From: Pleurostoma richardsiae
Lineage: Eukaryota > Ascomycota > Sordariomycetes > Calosphaeriales > Pleurostomataceae
Assembly: GCA_030052745.1 (NCBI GenBank)
Contig: JANBVO010000020.1
Span: 372,001-436,000 of the forward strand
DNA: 64,000 nucleotides
Direction of reading: 5' to 3'
The notes under the pieces are model-generated. The model worked only from the letters and a program-made list of their open reading frames with translations, did no database searches and had not been told where the DNA came from. The translations under genes and the position numbers were made by a program. Positions 43,113-56,587 of the stretch are shown here, piece by piece; the stretch's first letter is position 1, and each line of letters starts with the position of its first letter.

Positions 43113-44831
43113 ATGGCCCTCGCACGCTCAGCCAGCGGACCTGGCGGCCTGAGTATCAACACCGGATCGGCGAACCTCTTGTGAGTGCCGTGCCCACTGT
43201 CGACCTTCAGTCTCCTATACGGAGAGGCACGCAGCTAGCAGAGATACTTACGTTTTGTGATATCCACACAGTGGGACCGCGTCAAGCCAACCTCCAGCGG
43301 CGGGCGGACTATTTGGAAGCGCCCAATCATCACAGCAGCCGGCCCAGAGTGGCGGACTCTTCGGTGCGGCACCTGCGCAGCCTTCACAGCCCACCGGATC
43401 GATGTTTGGCGGAGCAGCTTCTTCACAACAACAACAGGCCGGAGGACTGTTCGGCTCAAGGATGGCGGCACCACAACAGCAGACGGGGGGGCTGTTTGGC
43501 TCAGCGGCGACTGCACAACCTCAGCAGACCGGCGGCCTCTTCGGTTCAACGACGCAGCAGCAGCCCCTCCAGCAAACCGGAGGCTTGTTTGGCGGCACGC
43601 AGCCGCAACAACAGCAGCAGCAGCAGCAGCAAACAGGAGGTCTATTCGGATCGACGGCTGCCGCGCAACCCCAGCAGCAGCAAACGGGAGGCCTGTTTGG
43701 CTCCTCAACGCAGCAGCCGGCACAATCCGGAGGACTCTTTGGCGGCGCTACGCAGCAGCAGCAGCAGCAGCAGAGACCAGGTGGACTGTTCGGGGCATCG
43801 ACAGCACAACCGGCGATGACCGGGGGCCTCTTCGGCCAGAGCCAGCAGCAGCAACCGCAGCAGCAGCAGGCGTCTGGTGGTCTTTTCGGACAGTCAAGAC
43901 CAACAGGCGGGCTATTGTATGTATTACCGGATGCTATGTCCTATGTCATTACTGACCCGAGCCTTTCAGTTCTAGCCTCAACCAGTCCACACAGCAACCA
44001 CAGGCGAATGCCCTCGGCCAGACGCTCGGTGGCGGCTCGGCCCTGGGCCCCGGCCTGACCATGGGCCAGTCCACCTCCTCTTCGCAGCAGGTCGTGCCGG
44101 GCGTGCGCATTGATCTCAGCAACATCAAGTCCACGACGCGGTTCAACGACCTCCAGGAGGACCTGCAGAAGGAGATCGCCAACATCGATCGAGTGATCCA
44201 GGGCTGCATCGCGCAGAAGAACGAACTCGACGCCTTCATGCCCGCACACGGCGAACAGCTGGCCTCCATCCCGACCGACGTGCGCTTCGTGTCTCGCAAG
44301 TACGCGGGCGTCGATGGGGCCCTCGCCGCTGATGCTCAGGCCATACGCGGCCTGCGCGAGCTGGTCAAGGTGGACGCCGACCACGCCCGGCTGAGCTTCA
44401 AGGCCGTCGACAACCTCAAGCTGCCGGCGCAGTACCACACCGCCGGGCTGTGGTCCACGCGGTCGCAGGGCGCCGCTGGAAGCGGTGCGGCGGCGGACGC
44501 CGAGAGCGAGAGCAACTCGGACCTGGTCAGCTTCTTCTCCAGGACGGCCGACGAGATGGACGAGCAGATGAAGAAGTTCCAGAAGAACTTGGCCGAGATC
44601 GAGATGCATCTGGGTGGCGTCCAGTCGAACCTGATGGAGCAGGTGCAGCGCCTGCAGGCCTCCAAGTCTAAGGGGGCTTCGGCGGGTACGACTGAGGATA
44701 GGATTGCAGAACTGGCAGGCGTCCTGCGGGACTTCGAGGACGGCATACTGAAGGTAGCCGGCCAGGTCGGCGGAGTGAGAGAGGGAGTGACTGAGCTGCA
44801 GCTCGGGGAGTTTCGAAACGGTGTACACTAG
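43113..44831 (+). CDS. NUP49: Nucleoporin Nup49 (GLFG nucleoporin)
   Basis: Three exons encode 524 residues: 43113-43180, 43272-43916 and 43970-44831. Exon 2 carries twelve GGLFG units spaced by Gln-rich linkers, the disordered FG barrier of the nuclear pore. Exon 3 begins [10 protein letters not shown] and encodes the structured coiled-coil half ([31 protein letters not shown]). This fits Nup49 (animal Nup58/45) of the Nsp1-Nup49-Nup57 central channel complex rather than Nup57, from the order and the size. CAG-rich linkers make the region prone to repeat-length change. Divergent from FIP1. Confidence 0.9.
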
Positions 44832-45129
44832 ATGATTGCAGCTCATGTGGGATATGTACTTATATGCTAGATGCTGCTTTGGGTGGGTTTACAAAAAAGG
44901 AATACCCGGGATCATCATGGTCCTTTAATGCGAGATCGTCACGGCAAACCACATCGGGATGTCTTTACGCTTTCCATTGGATGGGCGGCCTGAGTTCCCT
45001 TCCGGATCGCCCCCATTATCCGTTCATAAGGCTGGTATCTATCCCGCTTTTCCCTCCGCGAGAAAACAGTACAGTAATCCATACTTGGTGTACAATATGC
45101 GCCAGACGCCGAAAACACAGAACCGCGGC

Positions 45130-46088
45130 TTAAAACGTCCCTTCGTCATCCCCACCGCCCTCATCGTAGTCATCCTCCCCACCCGCGTCGAAGTACGCCT
45201 CGGCGTCGTAGTCCCCTGCATCCTCGTCATCGAACTCCTCGTCCATATCTTCGTCGTACTGATCCTCATCGCCGTTGAGCTCGATGTCCAGGTTCCCGTC
45301 CTCGTCGTTCTCGTTAAGCTTGTCCAGCATCTCTACGGCCTTCTGGTGCCCACCCTCACCCCCTGTCGTCGGCTGGTTGAAGATCTCCTCCGCCGTCCGC
45401 AGCGACGTGATGCTCGACAGGGTAAGCGCGGCACGCTTCTTGCCTCTCCCGGCGCCGGACTTGGCGCCAGGCCCGTCTTCTCCGTCGAGGGTGGCGTGTA
45501 GTTCGGGCGGGAAAAGCTCCTTGTCTAGCGCGCGGCGATGTCAGTCATCTTCCTGCTGTCCCTTGGGGCGTCAATATGCGAGGGCAGATCGTACTGAATG
45601 GTCTAGCGGCAAGGTCGGGCAATGCCCGCTCCACCTTGCCCAGCTTCTGCGAGTACATGGGCATCGCAGTGAAGGGGTCTACCGTCGCCTTGTTCTTGAC
45701 GCCATACCGCTGGTTAATCTGCTCCTGGCCATACGCTTTCGCTGGCGTGCTTGGATCGAAGTTCCACGTTCGTGCCTGGGTGTAGAGGGGCCCGTCGTGC
45801 GTCTGTTCGCGGAAGAGGAGGAAGTACTCGACTTGCTTGAGCTCCTTCTCGGTCAAGGGAGCGGGTATCGGAACATCATACGGCTTTTGAGGATAGACTG
45901 GTCAGCTGGGTTGCGTGGCACCGCCGAGGGCGCGGCACTGAATGGAGGGAGTGGCGACTTACGGGAAACAGCTCGGAGGGCCGGCCGTCGATGCGGATGT
46001 TTGGATCTTCCTGCCACGGCGTGTTGGAGAGGCCGCCCCTCCCACCGCCGCGCCCGCCGCGCCCGCCTCCGCGTCCTCCGCGCGACAT
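45130..46088 (-). CDS. RPC31: RNA polymerase III subunit Rpc31
   Basis: Three exons encode 269 residues: 46088-45963, 45883-45595 and 45524-45130. The RGG-type N-terminus (MSRGGRGGGRGGRGGGRGG) is followed by the conserved ELFP|PYDVPIP and the TEKELKQVEYFLLFREQ, DGPLYT block. The middle reads RPFNKELFPPELHATLDG and the C-terminus is strongly Asp/Glu-rich (DIELNGDEDQYDED). This is the RPC7/Rpc31 layout, a subunit of the Pol III-specific Rpc82/34/31 initiation subcomplex. Convergent with NUP49 and divergent from the HSM3-like gene. Confidence 0.9.
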
Positions 46089-46553
46089 GTTGTTTGGCTT
46101 GTCACTACCGGGATCTCCGTGTGGGTTTCATCGGCAGGGCTCGTGCGTGTAGACGGACAGAACACGAGGCGCGGAAAGTGAAAAAGGAAGAGGCCTGGCT
46201 TTCATGCAAAATTCGAAGTAACTTTTTGGCGGGGCTGCCCAGAACCAGCACCAGCACCAGCACCAGCGGAGCGGAACCGCCCCGCCCTCCGTCATGGCAA
46301 GTGCCCGCCAACCGACAGGGGTCCTGCAGGCGAGAAGATCTCCCCGCAATCCAGGCACAAGCCGCCTTACGACAGCCGGCAGCCAGCAAGACCGGCGAGC
46401 TTCTGTCTGTTTCTCAGCTTACAAAAACACCAGCCAAGCCGACTTCAAGATCCTTTAGCGCCCACGTTTCGCGATATTCCTCTGTTGCAACTCCTACTCC
46501 GGTCCACTACGTATTCGCGCACTGAATAGAAGCCTCTCTGGCAGGTCACAACA
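46089..46553. promoter_or_regulatory. Bidirectional promoter, RPC31 / HSM3-like
   Basis: This 465 bp lies between two divergent start codons. It contains the ACCAGC repeat at 46244-46267. No TATA box is obvious. Confidence 0.55.
46244..46267. repeat. ACCAGC hexanucleotide repeat
   Basis: Four perfect tandem copies of ACCAGC in the shared promoter. Confidence 0.9.
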
Positions 46554-47728
46554 ATGGACACAGTCCCGATAACGGGGGTCGACGAGCTCGACCAGCATCT
46601 GGACGAGCTCACTCAAGACCCAACCCTCCCCCTCAACGCCAAGCTCTTTGACGATGTCGAGCTCCAACTCACCGGTATATGAGCACACCTGATCCATTCT
46701 CCTTACTATCCTTCACTGCGCTAACCGCATGTCTGTCTCCAGAGAGCAACATCCCGGCCCTGATACCGCGCCTCCTTCCCAAGCTCACCACCCTCCTGAA
46801 GCAATACCCCTCTGACCCCGCCGCCCTCGCCAGCCTCTCCACCAAGCTCCTTGGCCCACTGTCCTTCACACAGGTTCTCTCACTCGCCTCCGCCGACTCT
46901 CTGATCCAGGCGCTGCGCTCCCCCGCCCCCTCCGCCAACCTGCTCGCCATGTCCGTTCTGCACAAAGCCGCCCGCAGCCACGACGACGCCGCCACCCTGT
47001 CCACCATGCCCGACCTCCTCGCCGAGTTTCTCCGTCGCTGGCTCGCCGCGCCTCAGGTCGAGGTCGGCGAGAGGGGCGGCCGCGTCCTCGGCGACCTGCT
47101 CGACATCGACTGCGAGCTGCCCCCTCCCCCGCCCCCGCCGCGCGACACCAACGACCCCCTCCTTCAGCAGCGGCAGCAGCAGCTCATCTTGCGCACCGCG
47201 CCCGGCCAGGGGAAGATGTGGCGGCGGCTGCTACACGACAAGGATATCTTCCACCTGATCGTGGCCCTCTGCTCGGCGCGCGACGCCGAGACGGCTGCCT
47301 CCCCGCGCCAGCTCTCCCTCGCGCAGGGCCGGCTGCTGCGCGTCCTGCCTCGGCTCGCGGTGCTCAACCTCGCCCCGCTGGCGAGCTCGGAGCTGACGCC
47401 CAGCAACGAGGGCATGCTGCACTTTGCGGCGCTGCACATGGTGGACACGAGCGACGCGCTGATGCACCTGTCGCTGGTGGACTTTTTCGAGGCCCTCGTC
47501 AGCGTGACGCGCGTGGCGGAGCCGAGGACCCCTTACCTGACCGAGACGCTGCGGGCGCTGCTGCGCTCCGCGACGGAGGACGACGCGGAGCTGAGGGAGG
47601 CGCTGGCGAGCCTGCCGGACCGGACGGTGCCGGAGGAGGCGGACCTGCTGAGGGCCTGGCTGAGGGAGGTCATGCCCGCGTCGCCGACGAGGGTCAATGG
47701 CCATTGGGAGGGGAGGAATGGGTCCTGA
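46554..47728 (+). CDS. HSM3/PSMD5-like protein (proteasome base chaperone family)
   Basis: Two exons encode 368 residues: 46554-46674 and 46743-47728. The protein is an all-helical repeat: IPALIPRLLPKLTTLLKQYP, SLSTKLLGPLSFTQVLSLA, LLAMSVLHKAA, then GERGGRVLGDLLDIDCE and MWRRLLHDKDIFHLIVALCS. This matches my memory of fungal proteins labelled HSM3 N-terminal domain, which are PSMD5/S5b-like chaperones of the 26S proteasome base; Hsm3 was first linked to mismatch repair in yeast. A Pro-rich loop (PPPPPPP) interrupts the repeat region. The assignment is by pattern only. Confidence 0.75.
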
Positions 47729-48237
47729 ATATGACGGCTTGAAAACGCCTGTCTGAGCATGAAGAGTCTGGGATAGCTGTGCTGGGAGACGAACACCCGG
47801 CAGAGACTTCAATCCAATAGCTGCACTGGCAGCCAAAGCAAGTGGCGCATCCCGCGACTAGTCAAGCAGGATGTTTGGTTCCACGAGAAGAAGTCGATTG
47901 CAGTAGGGGGAAGGAGGAATAGGGAGTGGAGAGGAAGGCTGGCAAGAAGGTCGCGGTGCCGGCGAAGTACAGATCCTCCCTCAAGAGCGGACTTCCTGAA
48001 GGAGCGAATGGTCCATTCATCGTGAAGGAAACAGTGTAAGACTGGCTACATTAGACAACAAGACGCATAGCGATGGGCACGGTGGTGGAAAGGCTATTGA
48101 TAGTAACACATCACTACCTATATCAGAACTCTCAAAACACTCTAATCGTCAATCCACGCCAAGATACGCCTTTTTGTCACTCTCATCTATGTACGGCCTT
48201 TGCGAAACGCCGAGGCCAGGTGAGCGACGTAAACGTT
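47729..48237. other. Convergent intergenic region
   Basis: This 509 bp separates the stops of the HSM3-like gene and SEC7. Nothing recognised. Confidence 0.4.
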
Positions 48238-51200
48238 TTATCGTCCCATGAGCTTGGTGGAAGCGTCGCCGCTTGCGTCATCCACGCTCCCCATGGCGGT
48301 CTCCGAGCTCGACATCACGCTGCCCCTTCTATCCTCCTCCGTGCTACCACTCGATGTCCCTGCCGTGCTGGCTAGGCCTTTGATTCCCAGTGATACCTCT
48401 CCTACGCGCCGCAGCACCTGCAGAAGTGCTGCCCTCAGATCGCCCGTGAGCTCCTTTCCAACCAACTCCACTACAGAGGGGTAAAAGGACTCGATGTGGC
48501 TCTTGAATGCCGGCTCCGGGAAAGCCGCATAGCCCTCGAGCACATCGACGACGACCGGCCGCCATGCCACAATGTTGCGGTGCTGTGACTCTTCTTCGAG
48601 GGCTATGTATCCGTTGATGATGTCCTTGCACAGGGGGACAAGCGCGTTTTCCACATCCTTCTTGCTCTCGCTCCTCTTAGGGTCGTTGTCGGCGAACATG
48701 CGGAACAGGATGGCGATGTAGGTGGCGGCAGATCCGCTCTCCTGCTTCAGGAGATTTGGCGGCTGCTTCATGAACCCCTCCCGCCAGAGGCGCATCCGGA
48801 GATCCTTGTCACTGTTGAAGCGGCGGGCGAACAGGTACGACTTCTTTAACAACGCCATCAGACGGAGAAGCTCCGTCGACGGGATCTGGGCATAGACAGC
48901 TTCGTTGCTGAACAGCTCGTTCACCGTCTCGATCATCAGAAGCTGCAAGACACATCTACTTATGATGCGGTTGAAGAACCGACGACGAGCGGCCGTCACC
49001 ACCACGGGCTGCTGTTGGAGGTTGTTGCTTGGCTTGTAATCTTCCAGTTGAGCCGATGGCATCGTGGCTGCGGTTGGAGTCTTGAGCGCATCATCGTCCG
49101 CCTGGGTCGATGAAGCCTCCGACTCGCTGGGTGTGTATCCGTTCTTCTCGGTGCCGTTGATCTTCAGCGATTTCTCGTCAGCCGGCGACTCAATCCCTGG
49201 GCTCAGAGGGCCATAGTCAAGACCATTCGGCGGAGGTGAAAGAGAAGCAGTTGAGTTGATTGTGGTTGCCGAAAAGAGCTGATACGCCGTGGTCCGCTCG
49301 AACAGCTCGCAAAACGCGCCAACGATCTTCGCCCAATGCTCGGCCGTGAACTTCGTCACGTTCTGTAGAATGAGCTGTTGCAGACAGTTACTTCCTATCC
49401 TCGCAATAGTGTCGTTTTCTTGGCATATGCATAGCGCAAGGAGCTCAAGAAACCTGTCAAGCATGTATTCCAAGGCGTCAAAGTAGTGAGTGAACAGCGT
49501 GATCATGTTTCGCAGCGCCTGGATCATGGTTGTGGACAGCCAAACAGACAGTTCCTCGTGGTTCAGAACATTAGACATCTCGGGCCGGGATCTCAGGACC
49601 ATGAAGATGGGGTAGAGTTGCTGACGCCAGAGGATGTCCCAGAAATCGGACGGGAAGTCGCCGCCGTACTTTAGGAGAGCCTCAAAGAAGTAGTTTAGAG
49701 CATTCGACCGCACTTCGAGGTCCTCGCCCGTCATCAGCACGTCGTGAAACGCAAAGAGGACCGGGAACCAGAAGCCTTCCTCTACAGACGTGCGGGTCTG
49801 CTGCCCCGGGGATTTCAGATTGATATCTGCCATGCTAGTGGTGACATGAATGTTGAACCGCTGGGATAGCGGGCATTCTGGAGTCTTGAGCATCTTGGGG
49901 ATGATGGATTTCAGAGTCTCCATAGCCTGAAGACTCTTCTTCTGGAATCGGATGTTCTTCGAAAACTCCGTCAAGCAGACAATCAGATCGGTGAAGGCAC
50001 CCTGGGCGATGACGACTCCGAAGCGCGTCTTGTAGACCTGAGTGACATTTTCGTACGCGAGATTAACGATAATCTCATTTGGATCCCTCGCAGCCACGGT
50101 GAAGACACCAAAAATCGTCCTCCACCCAGAACGGATGTGTTCCCCGCTCTGCTGTATCATCTGAATCAAGCACTGCAACACAAGTTCCTTGACCCTGACG
50201 TTGTTTGAGTTGGACATGATGTGTTCAAAGGGCTTCAGGAAATCCTTTTGGAATTTAAAGCCGGCAAGCTCCTCGATCTTCATAAAGCGCATAGAGAGTT
50301 GCCTTAAGGAATCAACAGAGAAGATGACAATCTTTTCGTTGACGTGACACCCGACTTTGTTGAAGTGATCGCCGAGAACTTCCCAGATGTTCGTCCATTC
50401 GAATCGAACGCGAGCCATATTGTAGTAGCTGATCTCAACAATCTTCTGCAAGCTGTACATCCGGGGCGAATCATGCGCTCCGGAGACCTTGATCTCGTCC
50501 CAGCTGACTTCGGTAAGCGCGCGGGAGAAGTCAACCATAGCCCGACCCGTGAGGTTCGCCGTGTTGGTAAATATCCTATCGACCGCCTTGACGATTTCGT
50601 CCGAGCGAGCCTCATGAGCAATCTCCAAAGAGAAGCCCTGAGGCCCGGTAGCTGAGCGAGGGCGATGCCTCCTGGATGCACTCGACTTCCGCGACTCGCC
50701 CGTGTTCTCCCTCGATGGAGGTAAGAATCGGGCTTTGGACACGTCCGGCACGCTGCTCTCGTCTACACCACCGGTGATGAGCTGCAATCGGTCAAGCTGA
50801 CTGATGCACATTAGGATGTCCTTCCATGAATCCTTCAATAGGTTGCCTTCTGTCTGACCCAGCTCAAGCAGCACCTTCAGGGCTTCGACATTCTTGGCCA
50901 GAATCTCTTGTGGATTGTTGAGGTTCGCCGCATTCTTGAGCGCAGAAACGAATGCCTCCCGAGGCGTTGCGAGATCGAACAAGCAAGCTATTCTTGTCGC
51001 TAATTTCATACCCTCCAGGCACAGCTTGTTCACTTCAAAGTTGTGAGTATTCTGCATCTGACTTGACAACACCGAGAAGTACGACATCCAAGTAACGTCG
51101 AACATCGGGCCGATGTGCTTGAAAGAAGTTGCCGGTATGAACTTGACGCCCGCTTTCTCGGCGTTGCGACGCTGGCTGCGGAACAGGTTCTTGAAAAGCT

Positions 51201-53845
51201 GCTCCGACCGGTGGGCAATCTCTTCTGACTGCTGCACGTAGGCCTCTCTCTGTAGATCACGTCCAACATTGGAGAAAGCTTGCCCTAGCCCGGCGGCGAT
51301 TCCGGTAGACTGTGCCGGCACTGCGCCGGCAGCGGCCGCAGCGTCTCTCTCGCTCTTGAGTACAATTTCATTACCAGCGATATCGTCGTAGATGCTGATT
51401 AAGTATTCATCGGGCAAGTCGGCGTTGTCGTTGATACCTCTGTTGTTCTTAATGAAGTCTTCCTTGCTCATGCGCTTCGCAATCTTGGTGCTGTGTAGGT
51501 CTGTGTTGAGCAAGATCACGGAGTAAGCCAGGACGTACGGGGTGTCTGCATTGGCGAAGGCATTGGGATTTCCGGCAACATAGCGATTGGCGAACTTCAA
51601 CATGAAGCGGTCGATCTTCTGAGCCTCGCCGGGCAGACGGAAGGCTTGAAGGAATTCCCGTAGAGCATCGACGAAGCGCTTCTTGGTGAAGTCCATAGAA
51701 TCGACGAAGGCATGCATGATTTCGATGTGTTTCTGGTCACCTTCGCCAAGGTACTCTCCAATCTGCGCCTTGTCAAGACGTTCCTCATTCCGCAGGAACG
51801 ATGCGATGTCTTTGGGCGAGTCGCTTGGGATGAATCCTTCTTTGATCAGCATCTGGATGCCTTTCTTCGGCTTGAAGTTGAATGCCTTGATGGCATTCGT
51901 CATGACAGTCTTGCGCGCCTTCTCTTTTTCCAACTGGTCAGGATCATCTTCCAGCATTGGCGTAGAAGGCAGGACGGGAGTGTCCCCCCGCGATGCGCCT
52001 TCGCTATACATAGGGTCCATCGACTCCCGGTAGTCGTCAATCGAGGCTCGCTTGTCCACGTCAGTAGTAGGTGCATTGCCCTCCGGACGACCGGGCTGCG
52101 ACCAGTTGACCATCGAACGCAGGGACTCAACCAGCGCATCCAAAGCCACTCGCTTAATCGCATACTCTTTGGGCACCTCCGACTCCTGTTCATGGTGTGT
52201 CATAATCTGAGCGACAGACAGTGGCGGAGGCAAAATCGCGTTTGCATGCCAGTCGCCATTTGATTTTGACGCCCTCTCCTCATAGATCTGCTCCTGAAGG
52301 GCGGTGACGGGAACCGCGGTCGTGGCGAATCTCGAGAGGTCCTCGATGATAGTCTGAAAGATGTTGTCGACATTCCTGTCGCAATCATAATTCAAATACG
52401 TCTCAACTAATGCACGAGGGTCTTCGCAGAATCTGTGGAGCGCAGTGATGAAATGGGCCTTCTGCGACAGGGGCGCGTTCTTTCTTGCGAGAAGTGCGAG
52501 GTAAATCTCGTTCATGAAGACCTCGATTTCTTTCTGTGATTGTTGATGAGCAGCTGCGCCGAACGAACGGTCCCGCGACCCTTACCTTGAAAGGAGCCCG
52601 CATGAACTTGAGCATCAACCAGAATATGTCACAGCAGACCTCGAACACCCTATCGACTGAACTCGCCCCGTTTCGTGTGATACTTAGACAGAGATAGAAC
52701 TTGATCGCTTGAAGGAAACTCGTTGGCTCGTTGTTTTTCGTGTTGGTAATAGTACATAAGGGGGATGTGAAGACGGCGATATTGTTGTGTAGCAGAGCGT
52801 GGATAAGATGGAGGGATATGAGCTTGGAGCGCATGGGCTGGCCACGGAGGTCGTACAACTGATCCGGCGGAAGGACCTTGGTCGAGAGGTTGCAGAATGA
52901 CCGGAAGACAAGGTATGCATCCCTTATGTAGACCTCGTCCTCCGCAGCAAGCGCCTCCGGTGTCTCGTCATGTCCATTTTCAGGTGTCGTCTGCTCGGAC
53001 ACGGATCTTGCGACCCTTTTCGCGGGCTTCAGCTCGGTAACCATGGTCGGCCCTTCGCCCATGTTGGAGTCGTCGAAGCTTTTTCGGTGCTCTAGATCTT
53101 TCAGGGTCAGCTTCAATGAAGCGCCACTAGTAGGTTCGGTTGGTGTCGACTCTGTTGCTTCCGTCGCGGTGTCCGGCGACTCGTCTCCATCGATAGTAGC
53201 ACCATTTCCATTGACGCTCTCCGAATGGTCTAACGTGATGTCGCTTCCGCTATGCTTCAGTCTCGGCAGGCCCATCCGCGCTTCCTTCATGTGTAGGCGT
53301 ATCTTAACCCGCTCAAAGACCGTCCCCGCCATCTGGGCTAAAGTGGCTTGTGCGACCTGTTGGTTTGCCGTATTTCTCGACAACAGGAAGACGTTGTAGA
53401 CCTGGCGAACCGCCTTGAGCAAACCCGCGCCGTGAACGACGATCTTATCGTTAAGCACCGCAGTCAAGAGGGACTTGACGATCTGGAGCTGGACATCGAC
53501 TGGGGTGGTCTCGCCCTGGAAGCAGTCACATATCGTATCGATGGCCCTCTCGATGAGGGGAGCTCGTTCCGCGCCATCTTCGGTCGGGGCCGGGGTCGAC
53601 AGAGAGAAGTATGAGTAGGAGATGAGCTGCCCAATACAGTCGAGAGCAGTCTTGGTCAGGAGGACGTTGCCGGACTTGGCGGCAAGCTGGAGGGGGTAGA
53701 AGATGACCTCGGGGTCGGGGAACTCGGGCGCGCTTTCTTTGACGGCCGCCTGCGCCTTTTGGACAGCATCGGCAAGCGGCTTGTTCCTATGAGTGTTTGC
53801 CTCGATCTTGTCCAGAGAGGACGCGACGAAATTGAAGGAGCTCAT
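48238..53845 (-). CDS. SEC7: Sec7, large ARF guanine-nucleotide exchange factor
   Basis: Two exons encode 1851 residues: 53845-52586 and 52533-48238, with a 52-nt intron (52534-52585). The N-terminal DCB/HUS region includes LRGQPMRSKLISLHLIHALL (about 340-360). The Sec7 catalytic domain is at about 624-811: GIQMLIKEGFI, IGEYLGEGDQ, LQAFRLPGEAQKIDRFM with the glutamic finger at about 723, and AYSVILLNTDLHS. HDS repeats follow, including FLKPFEHIMSNSNN and IRSGWRTIFGVFTVAARD. The length fits Golgi Sec7/BIG-type GEFs, which load GTP onto Arf1 at the trans-Golgi. It is divergent from the PDH E2 gene. Confidence 0.95.
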
Positions 53846-55099
53846 CGCTGGGGATCGGGGGCCATCCGCGCTGCCGGTGCAGGCGGGAAAGGGGGAATGG
53901 AGAGGCGAGCAAGCGGCTTATTTCTTCGACCGCGTATCCGGGCAGCCCAGAGACCCTGACAGCAGTGCAGACGGTGACCGGCAAGTTCAAGAACTTTGCA
54001 TCGAAAGAGAATGTTCGGTATGTATGAAGGTAAACAGGCGCATCAACCAAGGCGAGAGGGGAGTGAAGGAGTGAGGAGAGATACTAAGGTACTCTGGACT
54101 TCGTCTTGTCGCTTGCAATATGCAGACTCGGCAGCATAGCTCGACGGGAAGCAGGTACGGATACAGTGACAGTACTGTACAGGTTGCACCTTCTAGATGG
54201 ACCGTGCACGGGGAACCGATGGACACCGCGAACCGGGGATTTCAATGGCCGTCACCTCCTTTACGTAAGCAGAGCTAAACTACCACCCACGGCCGAGGAG
54301 CCACCGTGGTTTGTTAAGTTGATTAATTACCTGCACTTTTGAAGGTTGCCGTTTCCGCCTGAGGCACTACCAGTATGCACCTCCGAGCCGGAGCTGAACT
54401 CTTGTGGACTGCGGAGTTGACCTGAAGCGCGTATTTGAGCGACAATGACAAGAAGAGCAAGCGGGAGGAAAGCTGTCCGCTTCAAGAGGGAAGATTCAAT
54501 CAATTGTAGTCATATATGTTCTCTTTCTCTTATTATGTGAGGTATAAAGAATCCCATAGATTCCATGTGTCGATTCTCTGCATCCTAGCGGCGATCAAAC
54601 CAACGCATGTAGATGTTTCGCCGGCACTCACCCAGCGCAGCATTGCAGCATTACACCGAGAGATGGAGATGTCGCTTTTCGCGACAAGGCGTGTCTGGCG
54701 GCTGCTGGCCAATGAAGACTAAGCCCTGCCGACGAGATTTTGTCGGGAGACTAGAGCCCAAGGAGGACTAGCGCCCTGGAGCTGCTAAGAGCAACGGAGC
54801 TCCCAACAGCGGAAAAAAGGCCAGAAAATCCAACGCCACAAAAATCTCCCCCGAGAACGCATATCGGACCTCCATCAACAGCCCGAGCCGCTGCCTCTCC
54901 CTGCCACGACCACCATCCATCGTCGAGACCCAATTGCCTCTCAATTGCACTCGAGACAGTTGGCCGGCTCCCATCACCGCGCGTCAGGGTCTCTCGGTCT
55001 CGCCCCTTATCTTGTTGCTCTGGGTGCGTTCTTGCGCGGTTCCGGACAGCTCCGTTCGCATTCTCCAGGAAAAGAGCTATTTTCGGTCATTCGCCCAGC
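53846..55099. other. Divergent intergenic region, SEC7 / PDH E2
   Basis: This 1.25 kb holds both promoters. Frames here are short and carry no domain. CT-rich sequence precedes the E2 start. Confidence 0.4.
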
Positions 55100-56587
55100 A
55101 TGCTCGGCCCCGTCCTCAGAAGGCGCGTCCTTCAGCAGCGCAATACCCTTCGCTTCGTCATCCCCTCGACGTCAAACCTAGCAAGATGGTACGCCTCGTA
55201 CCCGCCGCACACGATCGTCAAGATGCCCGCGCTGTCACCGACGATGACGGCCGGAAACATTGGCGCGTGGCAGAAGAAGCCTGGTGATTCCATCGTGCCC
55301 GGTGATGTCCTTGTCGAGATCGAGACGGACAAGGCTCAGATGGATTTCGAGTACCAGGAGGAGGGTGTTCTGGCCAAGGTCCTGAAGCAGACTGGCGAGA
55401 AGGATGTCCCCGTTGGTAATGTGAGCTCTCCTGACTGTACTCCGCGACGTCATCATTCGACTTCCACTCTCTTGCGCCGTTCGTCCTACTGACTACATAT
55501 CAAGCCCATTGCAGTGCTAGTCGATGACAGCGCCGACGTCGCCGCATTCGAAGGGTTTACGCTGCAGGACGCCGGTGGTGAGGCCGCGCCGCCGCCGCCG
55601 CCGCCGAAGAAGGAGGAGAACACAGCCGACGAATCCTCCGCAGCTGCCTCCACTCCCGCGCCGGAACCCGCCCCCGAGCCGGAGGACACTGGTTCGTCCG
55701 GAAAGCTGCAGCCCGCTCTGGACCGCGAGCCCAACATCACCGCTGCCGCCAAGCGTCTGGCTAAGGAGAAGGGCGTCAAGCTGGATGACCTGAAGGGATC
55801 CGGCCCTGGAGGCAAGATCACTGAGGAGGACGTCAAGAAGGCCGCATCTTCCCCCGCTGCTGCTGCCCCTGTCGCCGCCGGTGCCGCATACGAGGACATT
55901 CCTCTCAGCAACATGCGCAAGACCATCGCGAACCGTCTTACCCAGTCTACCCAGCAGAACCCTCACTACTTCGTCTCCTCCTCCATCTCCGTCTCCAAGC
56001 TGCTCAAGCTCCGCCAGGCCCTCAACAGCTCAGGCGAGGGCAAGTACAAGTTAAGCGTCAACGACTTCCTGATCAAGGCGATTGGTCTTGCTGCTAAGAA
56101 GGTTCCTGCTGCCAACTCGTCCTGGCAGGAGGGTTACATCCGCCAGTACAACACGGTCGATGTGTCCGTCGCTGTCGCTACGCCTGCTGGACTAATCACC
56201 CCGATCGTCACGGCTGTGGAGGGTAAGGGTCTCGAGAGCATCTCCAACTCTGTCAAGGAGCTCGCCAAGCGCGCTCGCGACGGTAAGCTCAAGCCGGAGG
56301 AGTACCAGGGCGGCAGCATTTCCATCTCCAACATGGGCATGAACCCTGCCGTCGAGCGCTTCACCGCTGTTATCAATCCCCCTCAGGCCACTATCCTCGC
56401 CATCGGCAGCACGAAGAAGGTAGCGATCCCTGCCGAGAATGAGGATGGCACGACCGCTGTTGAGTGGGACGACCAGATCGTCATTACCGCCAGCTTCGAC
56501 CACAAGGTTGTGGATGGCGCTGTCGGTGCTGAGTTCATGAAGGAGCTCAAGAATGTTCTTGAGAACCCTCTGGAGCTCCTGTTGTAA
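55100..56587 (+). CDS. Pyruvate dehydrogenase E2, dihydrolipoamide acetyltransferase
   Basis: Two exons encode 467 residues: 55100-55420 and 55505-56587. An Arg-rich presequence ([15 protein letters not shown], about 30 residues) fits mitochondrial import. The lipoyl domain has [20 protein letters not shown] and lipoyl-Lys in ETDKAQM (about 78). A Pro/Ala/Glu-rich linker leads to the E3-binding domain ([20 protein letters not shown]). The acetyltransferase domain ends in [13 protein letters not shown], with catalytic His about 440; Lys replaces the more usual Arg after it. It transfers acetyl groups to CoA in the pyruvate dehydrogenase core. Confidence 0.95.

Noticed and set aside
43402-43916. 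CAG/GLFG repeats as a simple-sequence expansion or mobile element
   Set aside because: They are in-frame FG-nucleoporin repeats of Nup49.
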